DNA of 64,000 nt, taken from contig NZ_VFAC01000020.1 in the NCBI RefSeq assembly GCF_007644105.1, forward strand, positions 16,542-80,541, given 5' to 3'. Positions 20,184 to 27,732 of this stretch are shown here, piece after piece; positions within the stretch are counted from its first letter, which is position 1, and each line of letters begins with the position of its first letter. Both the position numbers and the translations under genes were made by a program. The notes under the pieces are model-generated. The model was not told the origin of the DNA, ran no database searches, and saw only the letters and a list, made by a program, of their open reading frames with translations. This DNA comes from Elioraea rosea (GTDB lineage: Bacteria; Pseudomonadota; Alphaproteobacteria; Acetobacterales; Acetobacteraceae).

Positions 20184-20545
20184 CTGGCCGCGCACTCCTT
20201 CCGGTCCCCTGCGACGCAACGCACGGCCGGCATCGATCCGGAAGCGCGGCCTTCTGCCGCCACCACGGCGCGGGGTCGTTCCTCTCGGAACGGCCTGCGC
20301 CGGAGCTGTCTGGCTGGCTGCCTCGGATGATCAGAGTGCGCGAGGCTGAGATAACCTCCACGTGAGAAGACGAACAAGCGATTTTTTTAGAAAGCGTTCA
20401 TGCTTGGCCTGCAACCAGGCGATGCGCTCGCCTACGACATACGCAGTGATGCCTGTGTATGCAAATAGTCCTTCGCGCTGGACAAAGGGGTCGAACCGGG
20501 TCTTGCCCGCTTTACGGGTTTATCCTCGTGCGGGGTGCGCGCTCG
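20184..20545. other. 362-bp non-coding stretch between the TPS operon and the small-protein pair
   Basis: No convincing gene is seen. Bases about 20375-20480 are distinctly less GC-rich than the surroundings (a run of seven T at about 20383-20389). It holds the likely TPS promoter. A weak hairpin CCCG-CTTTA-CGGG near 20505-20520 might end the minus-strand transcript of the 20546-20938 gene. Confidence 0.5.
20349..20377 (-). promoter_or_regulatory. Candidate sigma-70-type promoter for the TPS operon
   Basis: On the minus strand, TTGTTC (20377-20372) and TTATCT (20354-20349) are separated by exactly 17 bp. They lie next to a low-GC patch. This would give a transcript with an untranslated leader of about 160 bases before the exoprotein start. 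Only partial consensus match. Confidence 0.4.
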
Positions 20546-20938
20546 CTATCCCTTCTGCGGAAGCGTCCTGTCCAGCTTGGCGAAATGCTTCCGCGCCAGC
20601 GCGCACACCTGCCCGTCGGAGGGATGGTCGGCTGCCTCGATGCCGACGATGCGGCTGCGGAAGGCAGGGTCATGCGCCTCGATGTGCCGGATGAGCTCGT
20701 TCTTTGCCTCGCCCGGGCCGACGATCAGCCATTCCTGTGCGCCCGCGAGGGCCTCCACGACCTTGTGCAGGTAGTCCTGGTCGGCATGGGTGTGCTCGCG
20801 CGACCGGGCACTCGGCCCGTGCACGTGCCTGTCCGGCTTGCGGTCGCGGACCGTGATCTTCTCCGCCTCGGTCTCGGTGATGTGGAATACGCGTGCCTCG
20901 TGCCCGTCGAGCCATACGACGGCGTGGTAGTGCGCCAT
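20546..20938 (-). CDS. Conserved small protein, putative translational-machinery / eRF1-domain-like family
   Basis: A 130-residue soluble protein. The opening MAHYHAVVWLDGHEARVFHI, the His-rich middle, EWLIVGPGEAKNELIRHI and the end DHPSDGQVCALARKHFAKLD match what I recall of a conserved proteobacterial family annotated as translational machinery protein, related in fold to eRF1 domain 2/3. Its function is not established. It lies 42 bases downstream of the 20981-21340 gene on the same strand and is likely cotranscribed. Both resemble stress-associated small proteins, but that is inference. Confidence 0.75.
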   Translation of the reverse strand: MAHYHAVVWLDGHEARVFHITETEAEKITVRDRKPDRHVHGPSARSREHTHADQDYLHKVVEALAGAQEWLIVGPGEAKNELIRHIEAHDPAFRSRIVGIEAADHPSDGQVCALARKHFAKLDRTLPQKG

Positions 20939-20980
20939 GGGTGGGGTTCCTTGTTGCTTCGCGCCGCTCGTCCGCGGTGC

Positions 20981-21340
20981 CTATCGAACGCTGACGATGC
21001 GGAAGGTGAGCGCCTCGCCGTCGGTCTCCCGGACGGTCACATACTCGCCGGGGCGGAACACATGGCCGTCGAGCTTGAAGAGCGGCTCGTCATCCGCCTC
21101 GCCCGGCTCATAGCTGAACGCCCACCCATGCCGCCCGTGCACGAGCTCGCCCTGCTTGTCGGGCTCCTCGTGCCAGAAACGCCTGACGGTGCACTCCGAC
21201 CGGCGGGCCCGCCAGGTTTCGGCATCGAGGTGACCATCCGGCGTCAGCGGCACGTGCAGCTCGTAGCCTCGCTCGCTCGAGCCTTCGGGAAAGCCTGGGT
21301 TGCGGGCAAGCAGCATATGCACCGTATAGAGGCGTGGCAT
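20981..21340 (-). CDS. Conserved hypothetical protein
   Basis: A 119-residue soluble protein with no signal peptide or membrane segment. It begins MPRLYTVHMLLARNPGFPEG and has HGWAFSYEPGEADDEPLFKL followed by HVFRPGEYVTVRE, a pattern recalled from small hypothetical proteins of Alphaproteobacteria. The second half looks like a small beta-barrel. It is upstream of the 20546-20938 gene and 64 bases downstream of the MFS gene on the same strand. No function can be assigned. Confidence 0.7.
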   Translation of the reverse strand: MPRLYTVHMLLARNPGFPEGSSERGYELHVPLTPDGHLDAETWRARRSECTVRRFWHEEPDKQGELVHGRHGWAFSYEPGEADDEPLFKLDGHVFRPGEYVTVRETDGEALTFRIVSVR

Positions 21341-21403
21341 GGCTCGCGTTCCTCCTTCGCCGGGAAGTCTCGCCCGCCATGACGCGCCCGGACATGAGAT
21401 GGA

Positions 21404-22615
21404 TCAAGTCCTGGCCGCTTCGGGGATGCGTCGGAGGCTTCTGAGGGCCGAGGTGGCCACCGCGCCGAGCGAGAGGAGGAACAGGAGCGCCGCAAGGCCA
21501 ATGCCGTATTCCGGCCCGTGCAGCGCCGAGATCGTTCCGCCCGCGATTGCCCCGAGCGGCCGGACGCCATAGATCGCCACCTGCAGTGCCGCGCCGACGC
21601 GGCCGAGCAGCGCCCGCGGCGTGACGGCCTGGCGGATGCTCTGCTGGCAGATCAGCCACATCATCGGCCCGAACCCGATCAGGAACTGCGCGGCCAGCGC
21701 CGCCGCGAGGGGTGCCGCGGCATGGGGGGCGAGAAGCAGGAGCAGGGGGGATGCGACCGAGAGTGCGGGGCCTGCGACCAGCACCGCATTGGCGCCGAGC
21801 CGCGTGATCGCCATCGGTGCGGCAAGCGCCCCGAGAAGCAGCCCCGCGCCATAGCCGCCCTGCGCGAGCCCTGCCTCCGCGGCGCCGAGCCCGAGCGGGC
21901 CGAGAGCGAACGGGACGAAGGCGGCAAGCAGGGCGAAGAACCCGGCGTTCCAGCACAGCGCGCAGGCAGCGATCCCGCGCAGAAGCGGCTCGCCCAGAAG
22001 GAACCGCACGCCTTCGCCGAGCGCGTTCCAAGCGCCGCCGCCGCCCGACGGCGCGGGCAGGTCCGGCACGCGACGGAGCGAGGCAAGCGCCAGCAGGGCG
22101 AACGCCGAGGCCAGCCCGAAGGCGAGCGCCACCTCGCCTCGCGCAGCGAGCAGCCCCGCGATGGGCGGCGCGGCGAGGGTTGCGAGCGCCCGGGCAAGCT
22201 CGAGCCGCGCATTGGCACGCGGCAGGGTGCCAGGTGCCGCGATGTCCGGCACGGCCGAGGCCGCGGCGAGCACGAAGAGAACCGTTCCGGCCGAGCCAAC
22301 GAACACCCCGGCGGCAAGCAGCCCCGCCGCACCAGACGCAATGCCCGAGGCTGCACCGGCGAGGCCGAACACCGATAGGGCCGCGGCGGCCCTGAGCACG
22401 CCGCCCCTCCCGAACCGGTCGACCGCGAGCCCGGCCGGCAGGGACAGGGCAAGCCAGGCAAGCGCCTGCGCCGCGACAAGCAGCCCGACAAGCCGCGCAT
22501 CGCCGCCGAACGCGAGCAGGGCAGCGAGGGGAATGGCGGCAAGAGCGAGCTGGTCCGCGGCGTGCAGCCCGGCTGCGCCGCCGAGCAAAGGTGTCAGAGA
22601 GCCTCTCTTGGTCAT
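21404..22615 (-). CDS. Major facilitator superfamily transporter
   Basis: A 403-residue inner-membrane carrier with about 12 hydrophobic helices. Helices 2-3 carry SLPAGLAVDRFGRGGVLRAA, the MFS motif A region (G-x3-D-R-x-G-R). LGRVGAALQVAIYGVRPLGA resembles the motif of the MFS-3/enterobactin-exporter-like branch. The substrate cannot be read. It is divergent from the MacA-like adaptor gene; the 130-170 bases between them must hold both promoters, though I see no clear consensus boxes there. Confidence 0.9.
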   Translation of the reverse strand: MTKRGSLTPLLGGAAGLHAADQLALAAIPLAALLAFGGDARLVGLLVAAQALAWLALSLPAGLAVDRFGRGGVLRAAAALSVFGLAGAASGIASGAAGLLAAGVFVGSAGTVLFVLAAASAVPDIAAPGTLPRANARLELARALATLAAPPIAGLLAARGEVALAFGLASAFALLALASLRRVPDLPAPSGGGGAWNALGEGVRFLLGEPLLRGIAACALCWNAGFFALLAAFVPFALGPLGLGAAEAGLAQGGYGAGLLLGALAAPMAITRLGANAVLVAGPALSVASPLLLLLAPHAAAPLAAALAAQFLIGFGPMMWLICQQSIRQAVTPRALLGRVGAALQVAIYGVRPLGAIAGGTISALHGPEYGIGLAALLFLLSLGAVATSALRSLRRIPEAART

Positions 22616-22784
22616 CGGGTCATGTCCTCGTCCCTGCTGTCGAGGAGCGCCTGATGGCAGGGACCGACGGCAGGCCGCGCCGCGCCGCTTGCCGCCGAAG
22701 CGTCGGGCGAGGCGGCGGCCCGCCGTTGCACGCCGTTACGAAGTGGACATGCCGCCGACACCCGCCCGCCGCTACAGTGGCCCC

Positions 22785-24401
22785 ATGCCAAGCCGCGCCA
22801 TTTCCCTCGGGGCCGTTCTTCTCGCCGCCACCGCGCTCGGCGCCGGGCTGGTCGCCCGCGACCGGAGCGACGGCACCGAGGCGCCCGCCTACCGCACCGC
22901 GACGATCGATCGCGGCGCGATCACCGCGAGCGTCTCGGCCACCGGCACGGTGAACCCGATCGTCCTCGTCGAGGTGGGGAGCCAGCTTTCCGGCCAGATC
23001 CGCGCCCTGCTCGCGGACTACAACGCGCACGTGAAGGCCGGCCAGCCGATCGCGCGGCTGGACACCGACCTGATCGAGGCGCGGCTTCGCGCGGCCGAGG
23101 CCGACATTGCCGCCACCGAGGCAGGGCTCGCCGTCGCCCGCGCCGGCGCGGAGAAGGGCCGGGCCGATATCGACACGGCACGCGGCAATCTCGCCGCGGC
23201 AGAGGCCAACGCCGTCCGTGCCGAGGCCGCGCTGCGCGACGCGGAGGCCGATGCCCGCCGCAAGCGGGAGCTTCGCGCCCGTGGCGTCGGTGCCGAGGCC
23301 GATGCCGAGCGGGCGGACTTCGCCGCGCAGGTCGCCCGCGCATCGCTCCGTGCTGCCGAGGCGCAGGCGCTTCAGGCGGCTGCGCAGGTCACCGCCGCCG
23401 AAGCCGCGAGCCGCACCGCGGACGCGCAGGTCGATCGCGCCGAGGCCGAGGTGGGCAGCCGCCGCGCCCAGCGCGCGCAGGTCCAAGTCGATCTCGATCG
23501 TGCAACGATCCGCGCGCCGATCGACGGGGTGATCGTCAGCCGCAACGTCAATCTCGGCCAGACCGTCGCCGCCTCGCTGCAGAGCCCGACGCTGTTCACC
23601 ATCGCCGACGATCTTTCCCGCATCGAGCTCTGGGCGACGGTGGACGAGGCCGATATCGGCCGTGTCGCGCCTGGCCAGGGGGTTGCCTTCTCCGTCGCAG
23701 CCTGGCCGGGGCGGGAATTCGCCGGAACGGTGAAGGACATCCGCCTCGCCGCGCAGACGGTGCAGAACGTCGTCACCTACACCGTGGTGATCGAGGCGAC
23801 GAACGAGCGCGGCCTGCTCCTTCCTGGAATGACCGCGACGGTTCGCGTCGTCACCGCGCGGCGGGACCAGGTCCTGCGCGTGCCGAACGCCGCGCTGCGC
23901 TGGCGGCCGCTGGCTTCGGCGGGCCAGGCGGAGGCGCCGCCGCCCTTCGCTGCCTCCTTCGCCACGCTTCCGGAGACGCTCGGCCTCGATGCCGCGCAGC
24001 GCGGCCGGCTCGAAGCCCTGGTGGCAGAGGCGCAGCAGGGCCTTGCCGCCGCCGGCTCCGACCCCGACGCGCGGCGCAGGGCGCTGGCCGCCGCACGGCA
24101 GACCATCATGCAGCGGCTATCCGAGACGCTGACGCCGGAGCAGCGCGAGAAGGCGCGCACGCTTCGCGCCGCACGGGCCGCCGCCCCGGCGGAAGCGAGC
24201 CAGCCTGGGCAGGTCTACGTGATCGATGCTGCCGGCGCGCCGCGGGCCGTGCCGGTGCGCACCGGCATCGGCGATGGCAGCGTGACTGAGCTCGTCGCGG
24301 GCGACCTGCAGGAGGGAAACCGCGTGATCATCGGCCTGCCGCGTGGTGGCACCACGACGCGCCCCGCCTCGCCAGGCCTGATGCCGCGCTTCGGATTCTG
24401 A
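22785..24401 (+). CDS. MacA-like periplasmic adaptor (membrane fusion protein) of an ABC efflux pump
   Basis: Links an inner-membrane MacB-type transporter to an outer-membrane channel. An N-terminal membrane anchor (MPSRAISLGAVLLAATALGA) is followed by a half-motif ITASVSATGTVNPIVLVEVG and a lipoyl domain. A long Ala-rich coiled-coil hairpin follows (about residues 95-230), then the second half-motif DRATIRAPIDGVIVSRNVNL. A roughly 100-residue insert with two LTxxQ-like helices separates the beta-barrel from the C-terminal domain (about 23906-24205). Start at 22785 is chosen for the anchor; ATG 22749 would add 12 residues. Followed at 3 bases by the ATPase gene. Confidence 0.9.
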   Translation: MPSRAISLGAVLLAATALGAGLVARDRSDGTEAPAYRTATIDRGAITASVSATGTVNPIVLVEVGSQLSGQIRALLADYNAHVKAGQPIARLDTDLIEARLRAAEADIAATEAGLAVARAGAEKGRADIDTARGNLAAAEANAVRAEAALRDAEADARRKRELRARGVGAEADAERADFAAQVARASLRAAEAQALQAAAQVTAAEAASRTADAQVDRAEAEVGSRRAQRAQVQVDLDRATIRAPIDGVIVSRNVNLGQTVAASLQSPTLFTIADDLSRIELWATVDEADIGRVAPGQGVAFSVAAWPGREFAGTVKDIRLAAQTVQNVVTYTVVIEATNERGLLLPGMTATVRVVTARRDQVLRVPNAALRWRPLASAGQAEAPPPFAASFATLPETLGLDAAQRGRLEALVAEAQQGLAAAGSDPDARRRALAAARQTIMQRLSETLTPEQREKARTLRAARAAAPAEASQPGQVYVIDAAGAPRAVPVRTGIGDGSVTELVAGDLQEGNRVIIGLPRGGTTTRPASPGLMPRFGF

Positions 24402-24404
24402 GCG

Positions 24405-25142
24405 ATGGCAGCATTGATCGAAACCGAGCACCTGTCCCGCTCCTATCGCCTCGGCGGTGTGGAGGTTCCGGCATTGCGCGATGTCACCGTCTCCGTTCCG
24501 CATGGCCAGTTCATCGCGGTGATGGGACCTTCCGGCAGCGGCAAGAGCACGTTCCTGAACCTGATCGGCTGCCTCGACCGGCCGAGCGGCGGCACCTATC
24601 GCCTAGACGGCGAGGACGTCAGCCGTCTGACCGCTGATGCGCTGGCTGCCGTGCGCTCGCGCAAGCTCGGCTTCGTGTTCCAGGGCTTCCATCTGCTGCC
24701 ACGCGCCGATGCGCGGGCCAATGTCGAGCTGCCGATGGTCTATGCCGGGCTTGCCCGCCGCGCCCGCCGCGAGCGCGCCGAGCGCGCGCTCGCACGCGTC
24801 GGCCTCGGCGCGCGCATGCACCATCGCCCGAACGAGCTCTCCGGCGGGCAGCAGCAGCGCGTCGCGATCGCGCGCGCCATCGTCAACGAACCGGTGCTCC
24901 TGCTCGCGGACGAGCCGACCGGCGCGCTCGACACGCGCACGAGCCTCGAGATCATGGCGCTGTTCCAGGAGCTCAATCGCGGCGGGCTGGCGGTGCTGCT
25001 CGTCACGCACGAGCCTGAGATGGCACGCTTCGCCGAGCGGCTGCTTCGCTTCCGCGACGGCCGGCTCGTCGATGACCGGATGCAACGGCCGGAGAGTGCT
25101 GCCGCGGCGCTCGACGCACTTCCAGCGGCCGATGCCGCATGA
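24405..25142 (+). CDS. MacB/LolD-type ABC transporter ATP-binding protein
   Basis: Energises the adjacent permease. The 245-residue NTPase has Walker A GPSGSGKST (about residues 41-49), Q-loop FVFQGFHLLP, signature LSGGQQQRVAIARAI, Walker B LLLADEPTGALDT and H-loop VTHE. The FQxFxLLP and ADEPTGALD forms are typical of the MacB/LolD/FtsE group. In classical MacB the ATPase and permease are one polypeptide; here they are two genes overlapping by 4 bases (ATGA), as in YknY/YknZ-type systems. Confidence 0.95.
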   Translation: MAALIETEHLSRSYRLGGVEVPALRDVTVSVPHGQFIAVMGPSGSGKSTFLNLIGCLDRPSGGTYRLDGEDVSRLTADALAAVRSRKLGFVFQGFHLLPRADARANVELPMVYAGLARRARRERAERALARVGLGARMHHRPNELSGGQQQRVAIARAIVNEPVLLLADEPTGALDTRTSLEIMALFQELNRGGLAVLLVTHEPEMARFAERLLRFRDGRLVDDRMQRPESAAAALDALPAADAA

Positions 25143-26410
25143 GCAGCCTCGCCATCGGAAGGGCGCGGCGCGGCTCGATGGGGCTCGGTACGGCGCTCGC
25201 CGGCGCGCTGTCGGCGATCGCCGCGAACCCGCTCCGCGCCGCGCTGACGATGCTCGGCATCGTCATCGGCACGGCCGCGGTGATCGCGACCGTCGCAGTC
25301 GGCTCGGGCGCGCGGGAGGTCGTTCTCGCGCAGATCAGGAGCCTCGGTTCGAACCTCATCATCATCCTTCCCGGCGCGCAGAGCACGGGCGGCGTGCGCA
25401 CGGGAACCGGATTCAGCCAGACGCTGACCTATGACGATGGCACGGCCATCCTGCGTGACGTGCCGTCTGTCGCGCTCGCCGTGCCGGGCGTTCGCTCGAC
25501 GCAGCAAGTCGTCGCCGGCGGGGCGAACTGGAGCACGACCGTCCAGGGCACGACGCTCGACTTCCTCGAGGCACGGGAGTGGGAGATCGCCGCAGGCAGG
25601 GCCTGGACGGCAGAGGAGGAGGCGCGGGCGGCAAAGGTCGCGCTGGTCGGCGAGAGCGTCGCGGTTGCCCTGTTCGGCGACGCCGACCCCGTCGGCGCGC
25701 AGATCCGTATCCGCAACGTTCCCTTCGAGGTGGTCGGCCTTCTCGCCCGCAAGGGCCAGGCCTCGACCGGGCTCGACCAGGACGATCTCGTGCTCACCCC
25801 GCTCTGGACGGCGCGGCGGAGCATCATCGGCGCGAGCCGGGCCAATGCGCGCGCGGTCGGCACCATCCTCGTCAAGGTGCATGAGGGCGAGGACATGGCG
25901 GCGGTGGAGGAGGATGTGCGCGCGCTTCTGCGCCAGCGCCACCGCCTCGCTGCGACCGAGCCGGACGATTTCTCGATGCGCAACCTTGCCGAGATCGCAG
26001 CGACGCGCGATGCCTCCGCCCGCACGCTCTCGGTCCTGCTCTCCTCCGTCGCGACCGTCTCGCTTCTCGTCGGCGGCATCGGCATCATGAACATCATGCT
26101 CGTTTCCGTGACGGAGAGGACGCGCGAGATCGGCCTACGCCTCGCCGTCGGCGCGCGGCGGCGCGACATCCTTCTCCAGTTCCTTCTCGAGGCGGTGACG
26201 CTCTCGCTCATCGGCGGGCTGGCGGGGATCGCGCTCGGCGTGGCGGCCGCGAATCTCGCCGCAGCGTCTGCCGGCTGGCCCGTGCTGATCGAACCCGCCG
26301 CGGTTGGCATCGCCGTTGGCTTCTCCGCGCTCGTCGGCATCGTGTTCGGCTTCTATCCTGCGCGCCGCGCCGCCACGCTCGACCCCATCGCGGCGCTGCG
26401 CCACGAATAG
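25139..26410 (+). CDS. MacB/FtsX-family ABC transporter permease
   Basis: A 423-residue inner-membrane protein with one N-terminal helix (MLGIVIGTAAVIATVAVGSG), a large periplasmic MacB-PCD domain of about 220 residues (SLGSNLIIILPGAQSTGG), and three C-terminal helices forming FtsX. The segment GGIGIMNIMLVSVTERTREI followed by GLRLAVGARRRDILLQFL is the highly conserved MacB/FtsX coupling region. It overlaps the ATPase gene by ATGA. With adaptor and ATPase it forms a tripartite pump for peptides, macrolide-like compounds or lipids; the substrate is unknown. No outer-membrane TolC gene is adjacent. Confidence 0.94.
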   Translation: MSSLAIGRARRGSMGLGTALAGALSAIAANPLRAALTMLGIVIGTAAVIATVAVGSGAREVVLAQIRSLGSNLIIILPGAQSTGGVRTGTGFSQTLTYDDGTAILRDVPSVALAVPGVRSTQQVVAGGANWSTTVQGTTLDFLEAREWEIAAGRAWTAEEEARAAKVALVGESVAVALFGDADPVGAQIRIRNVPFEVVGLLARKGQASTGLDQDDLVLTPLWTARRSIIGASRANARAVGTILVKVHEGEDMAAVEEDVRALLRQRHRLAATEPDDFSMRNLAEIAATRDASARTLSVLLSSVATVSLLVGGIGIMNIMLVSVTERTREIGLRLAVGARRRDILLQFLLEAVTLSLIGGLAGIALGVAAANLAAASAGWPVLIEPAAVGIAVGFSALVGIVFGFYPARRAATLDPIAALRHE

Positions 26411-26419
26411 GGAGACGGC

Positions 26420-26893
26420 ATGGAGGGCGATGCGGACATGATGCGCGAGGCGATCGCCCTGTCTGTCGCCTCGGTCGCCGAGGGCGGCGGACCGTTCGGC
26501 TGCGTCATCGTCAGGGATGGCCGCGTCGTCGGGCGCGGTGCCAACCGCGTTACGCTCGACCATGACCCCACGGCCCATGCCGAGATCGTCGCGATCCGCG
26601 ATGCCTGCGCGAGGTTCGGTACGCACCAGCTCGACGGCTGCGATGTCTACGCGAGCTGCGAGCCATGCCCGATGTGCCTCGCTGCCCTCTACTGGGCCCG
26701 GCCAAGGCGCGTGTTCTACGCCTCGACCGCGGCCGATGCCGCTGCGGTCGGCTTCGACGATGCGTTCATCGACGCCGAGCTCGGGCGACGCCCGGCGGCA
26801 CTGCGCGCCTTGCCGCTTCGGCAGATGCTGCGCGAGGAGGCGCTTGCCGCCTACGAGGCGTGGCGTGCGAAGGAAGACCGCACGCACTATTGA
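26420..26893 (+). CDS. Nucleoside/nucleobase deaminase, guanine deaminase-like
   Basis: Zinc-dependent cytidine-deaminase-fold enzyme (157 residues). Zinc ligands and proton shuttle are seen in TAHAEIVAIRDAC (H-A-E) and SCEPCPMCLAAL (P-C-x2-C). Length, GGPFGCVIVRDGRVVGRGAN and the C-terminal EDRTHY are characteristic of bacterial guanine deaminase (GuaD), which makes xanthine. tRNA adenosine deaminase TadA is the alternative, but lacks this C-terminus. A GGGAGA Shine-Dalgarno is 4 bases before ATG 26420. Its 3' end overlaps the convergent hypothetical gene by 7 bases. Confidence 0.9.
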   Translation: MEGDADMMREAIALSVASVAEGGGPFGCVIVRDGRVVGRGANRVTLDHDPTAHAEIVAIRDACARFGTHQLDGCDVYASCEPCPMCLAALYWARPRRVFYASTAADAAAVGFDDAFIDAELGRRPAALRALPLRQMLREEALAAYEAWRAKEDRTHY

Positions 26894-27732
26894 ACAGGCG
26901 CGACCCCAAGCGCGGCTTCGGCGATGCTGCGGAGGTCGGCGCGCCCGCCGCTGTCGGCAGCGTCGATCATCCTGCGGGCAATCGTGACGGGCCCCACTTC
27001 GGCGATGGCGCGCGCTGCGAGGCGGCGCGGCATGCGGCTCTCGTCGGCCAACATCGCAAGCACCGCGCCGGGATGGACCATCGCAGGCGCGAGCCTGGAC
27101 AGCGCGTCGGCCAGGGCGGTGGGCGCGAACGGCGCGCTGCGCCAGGCGCCAAGCACGAGCATGGCCTCGTCGTCGCGCCGCTCGGGATTCCACGCCGGAC
27201 CGGCAGGCACCACGACGGGCAGCCCCGTTCGATCAGCCGCTTCCTGCGCGGCCGCCCGCCGCACGGCCTCCTCCGCAAGCGCACTGCGCGCGTCGGCCCC
27301 CGCTGCCAGCGCGAGCTCGGGGGCAGGGCGCTCGGCCAGACGCAGCGCGAGCACGTCCTCTCCCGGATTGCCGCGGCCGACCGCGTCGAGCTCAGCGAGG
27401 CGAAGCCCGCCGCGCGCGGCCTGGCGCAGCCACCAGCCCGGCGTGATGCCGCGCGCCGCGAGCGCCGGGGCGAGAAGCGCGGGCCACAGAAGAGCGGCGA
27501 AGCCTGCATGATAGGCCTCGGCCCCCGCGGCCGAGCCCTGTCCGAGCGTGCGGCGGCTGTCGCCCACCACGAGCGCGGCCTCCGCGCCCTCGCGCAGAAG
27601 CGTGATCTCGACCGGGGCGAGCCCATAGCAGGACACGAGCGCGGCGATCTCCGCCGACGCCGCATCGCGCACGGCGTACGCCTCGCCCGGCGCAACCGTT
27701 GCGGGGATGACGAGGACGACGCGCTCCCTCAT
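26887..27732 (-). CDS. Hypothetical protein, last gene of the FlhA-C-like operon
   Basis: I do not recognise this 281-residue protein. It is Ala/Arg/Leu-rich, soluble, with no signal peptide or membrane helix. The N-terminal 75 residues look alpha/beta (RERVVLVIPATVAPGEA, LVVGDSRRTLG), the middle is rich in tryptophan and helix (FAALLWPALLAP, ITPGWWLRQAARGG), and the rest is helical. Its ATG overlaps the stop of the FlhA-C-like gene as ATGA, so the two proteins are translated together and probably act together. It converges on the deaminase gene. A partner or chaperone of the upstream protein is inference only. Confidence 0.75.
   Translation of the reverse strand: MRERVVLVIPATVAPGEAYAVRDAASAEIAALVSCYGLAPVEITLLREGAEAALVVGDSRRTLGQGSAAGAEAYHAGFAALLWPALLAPALAARGITPGWWLRQAARGGLRLAELDAVGRGNPGEDVLALRLAERPAPELALAAGADARSALAEEAVRRAAAQEAADRTGLPVVVPAGPAWNPERRDDEAMLVLGAWRSAPFAPTALADALSRLAPAMVHPGAVLAMLADESRMPRRLAARAIAEVGPVTIARRMIDAADSGGRADLRSIAEAALGVAPVQ

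Noticed and set aside
18168..20349. Two long plus-strand frames antisense to the TPS exoprotein
   Set aside because: They mirror a repetitive Gly/Ala/Thr protein and overlap each other in different frames.
20362..20694. A 110-codon plus-strand frame in the TPS/small-protein gap
   Set aside because: It has no ribosome-binding site, crosses the low-GC promoter region and overlaps a conserved minus-strand gene.
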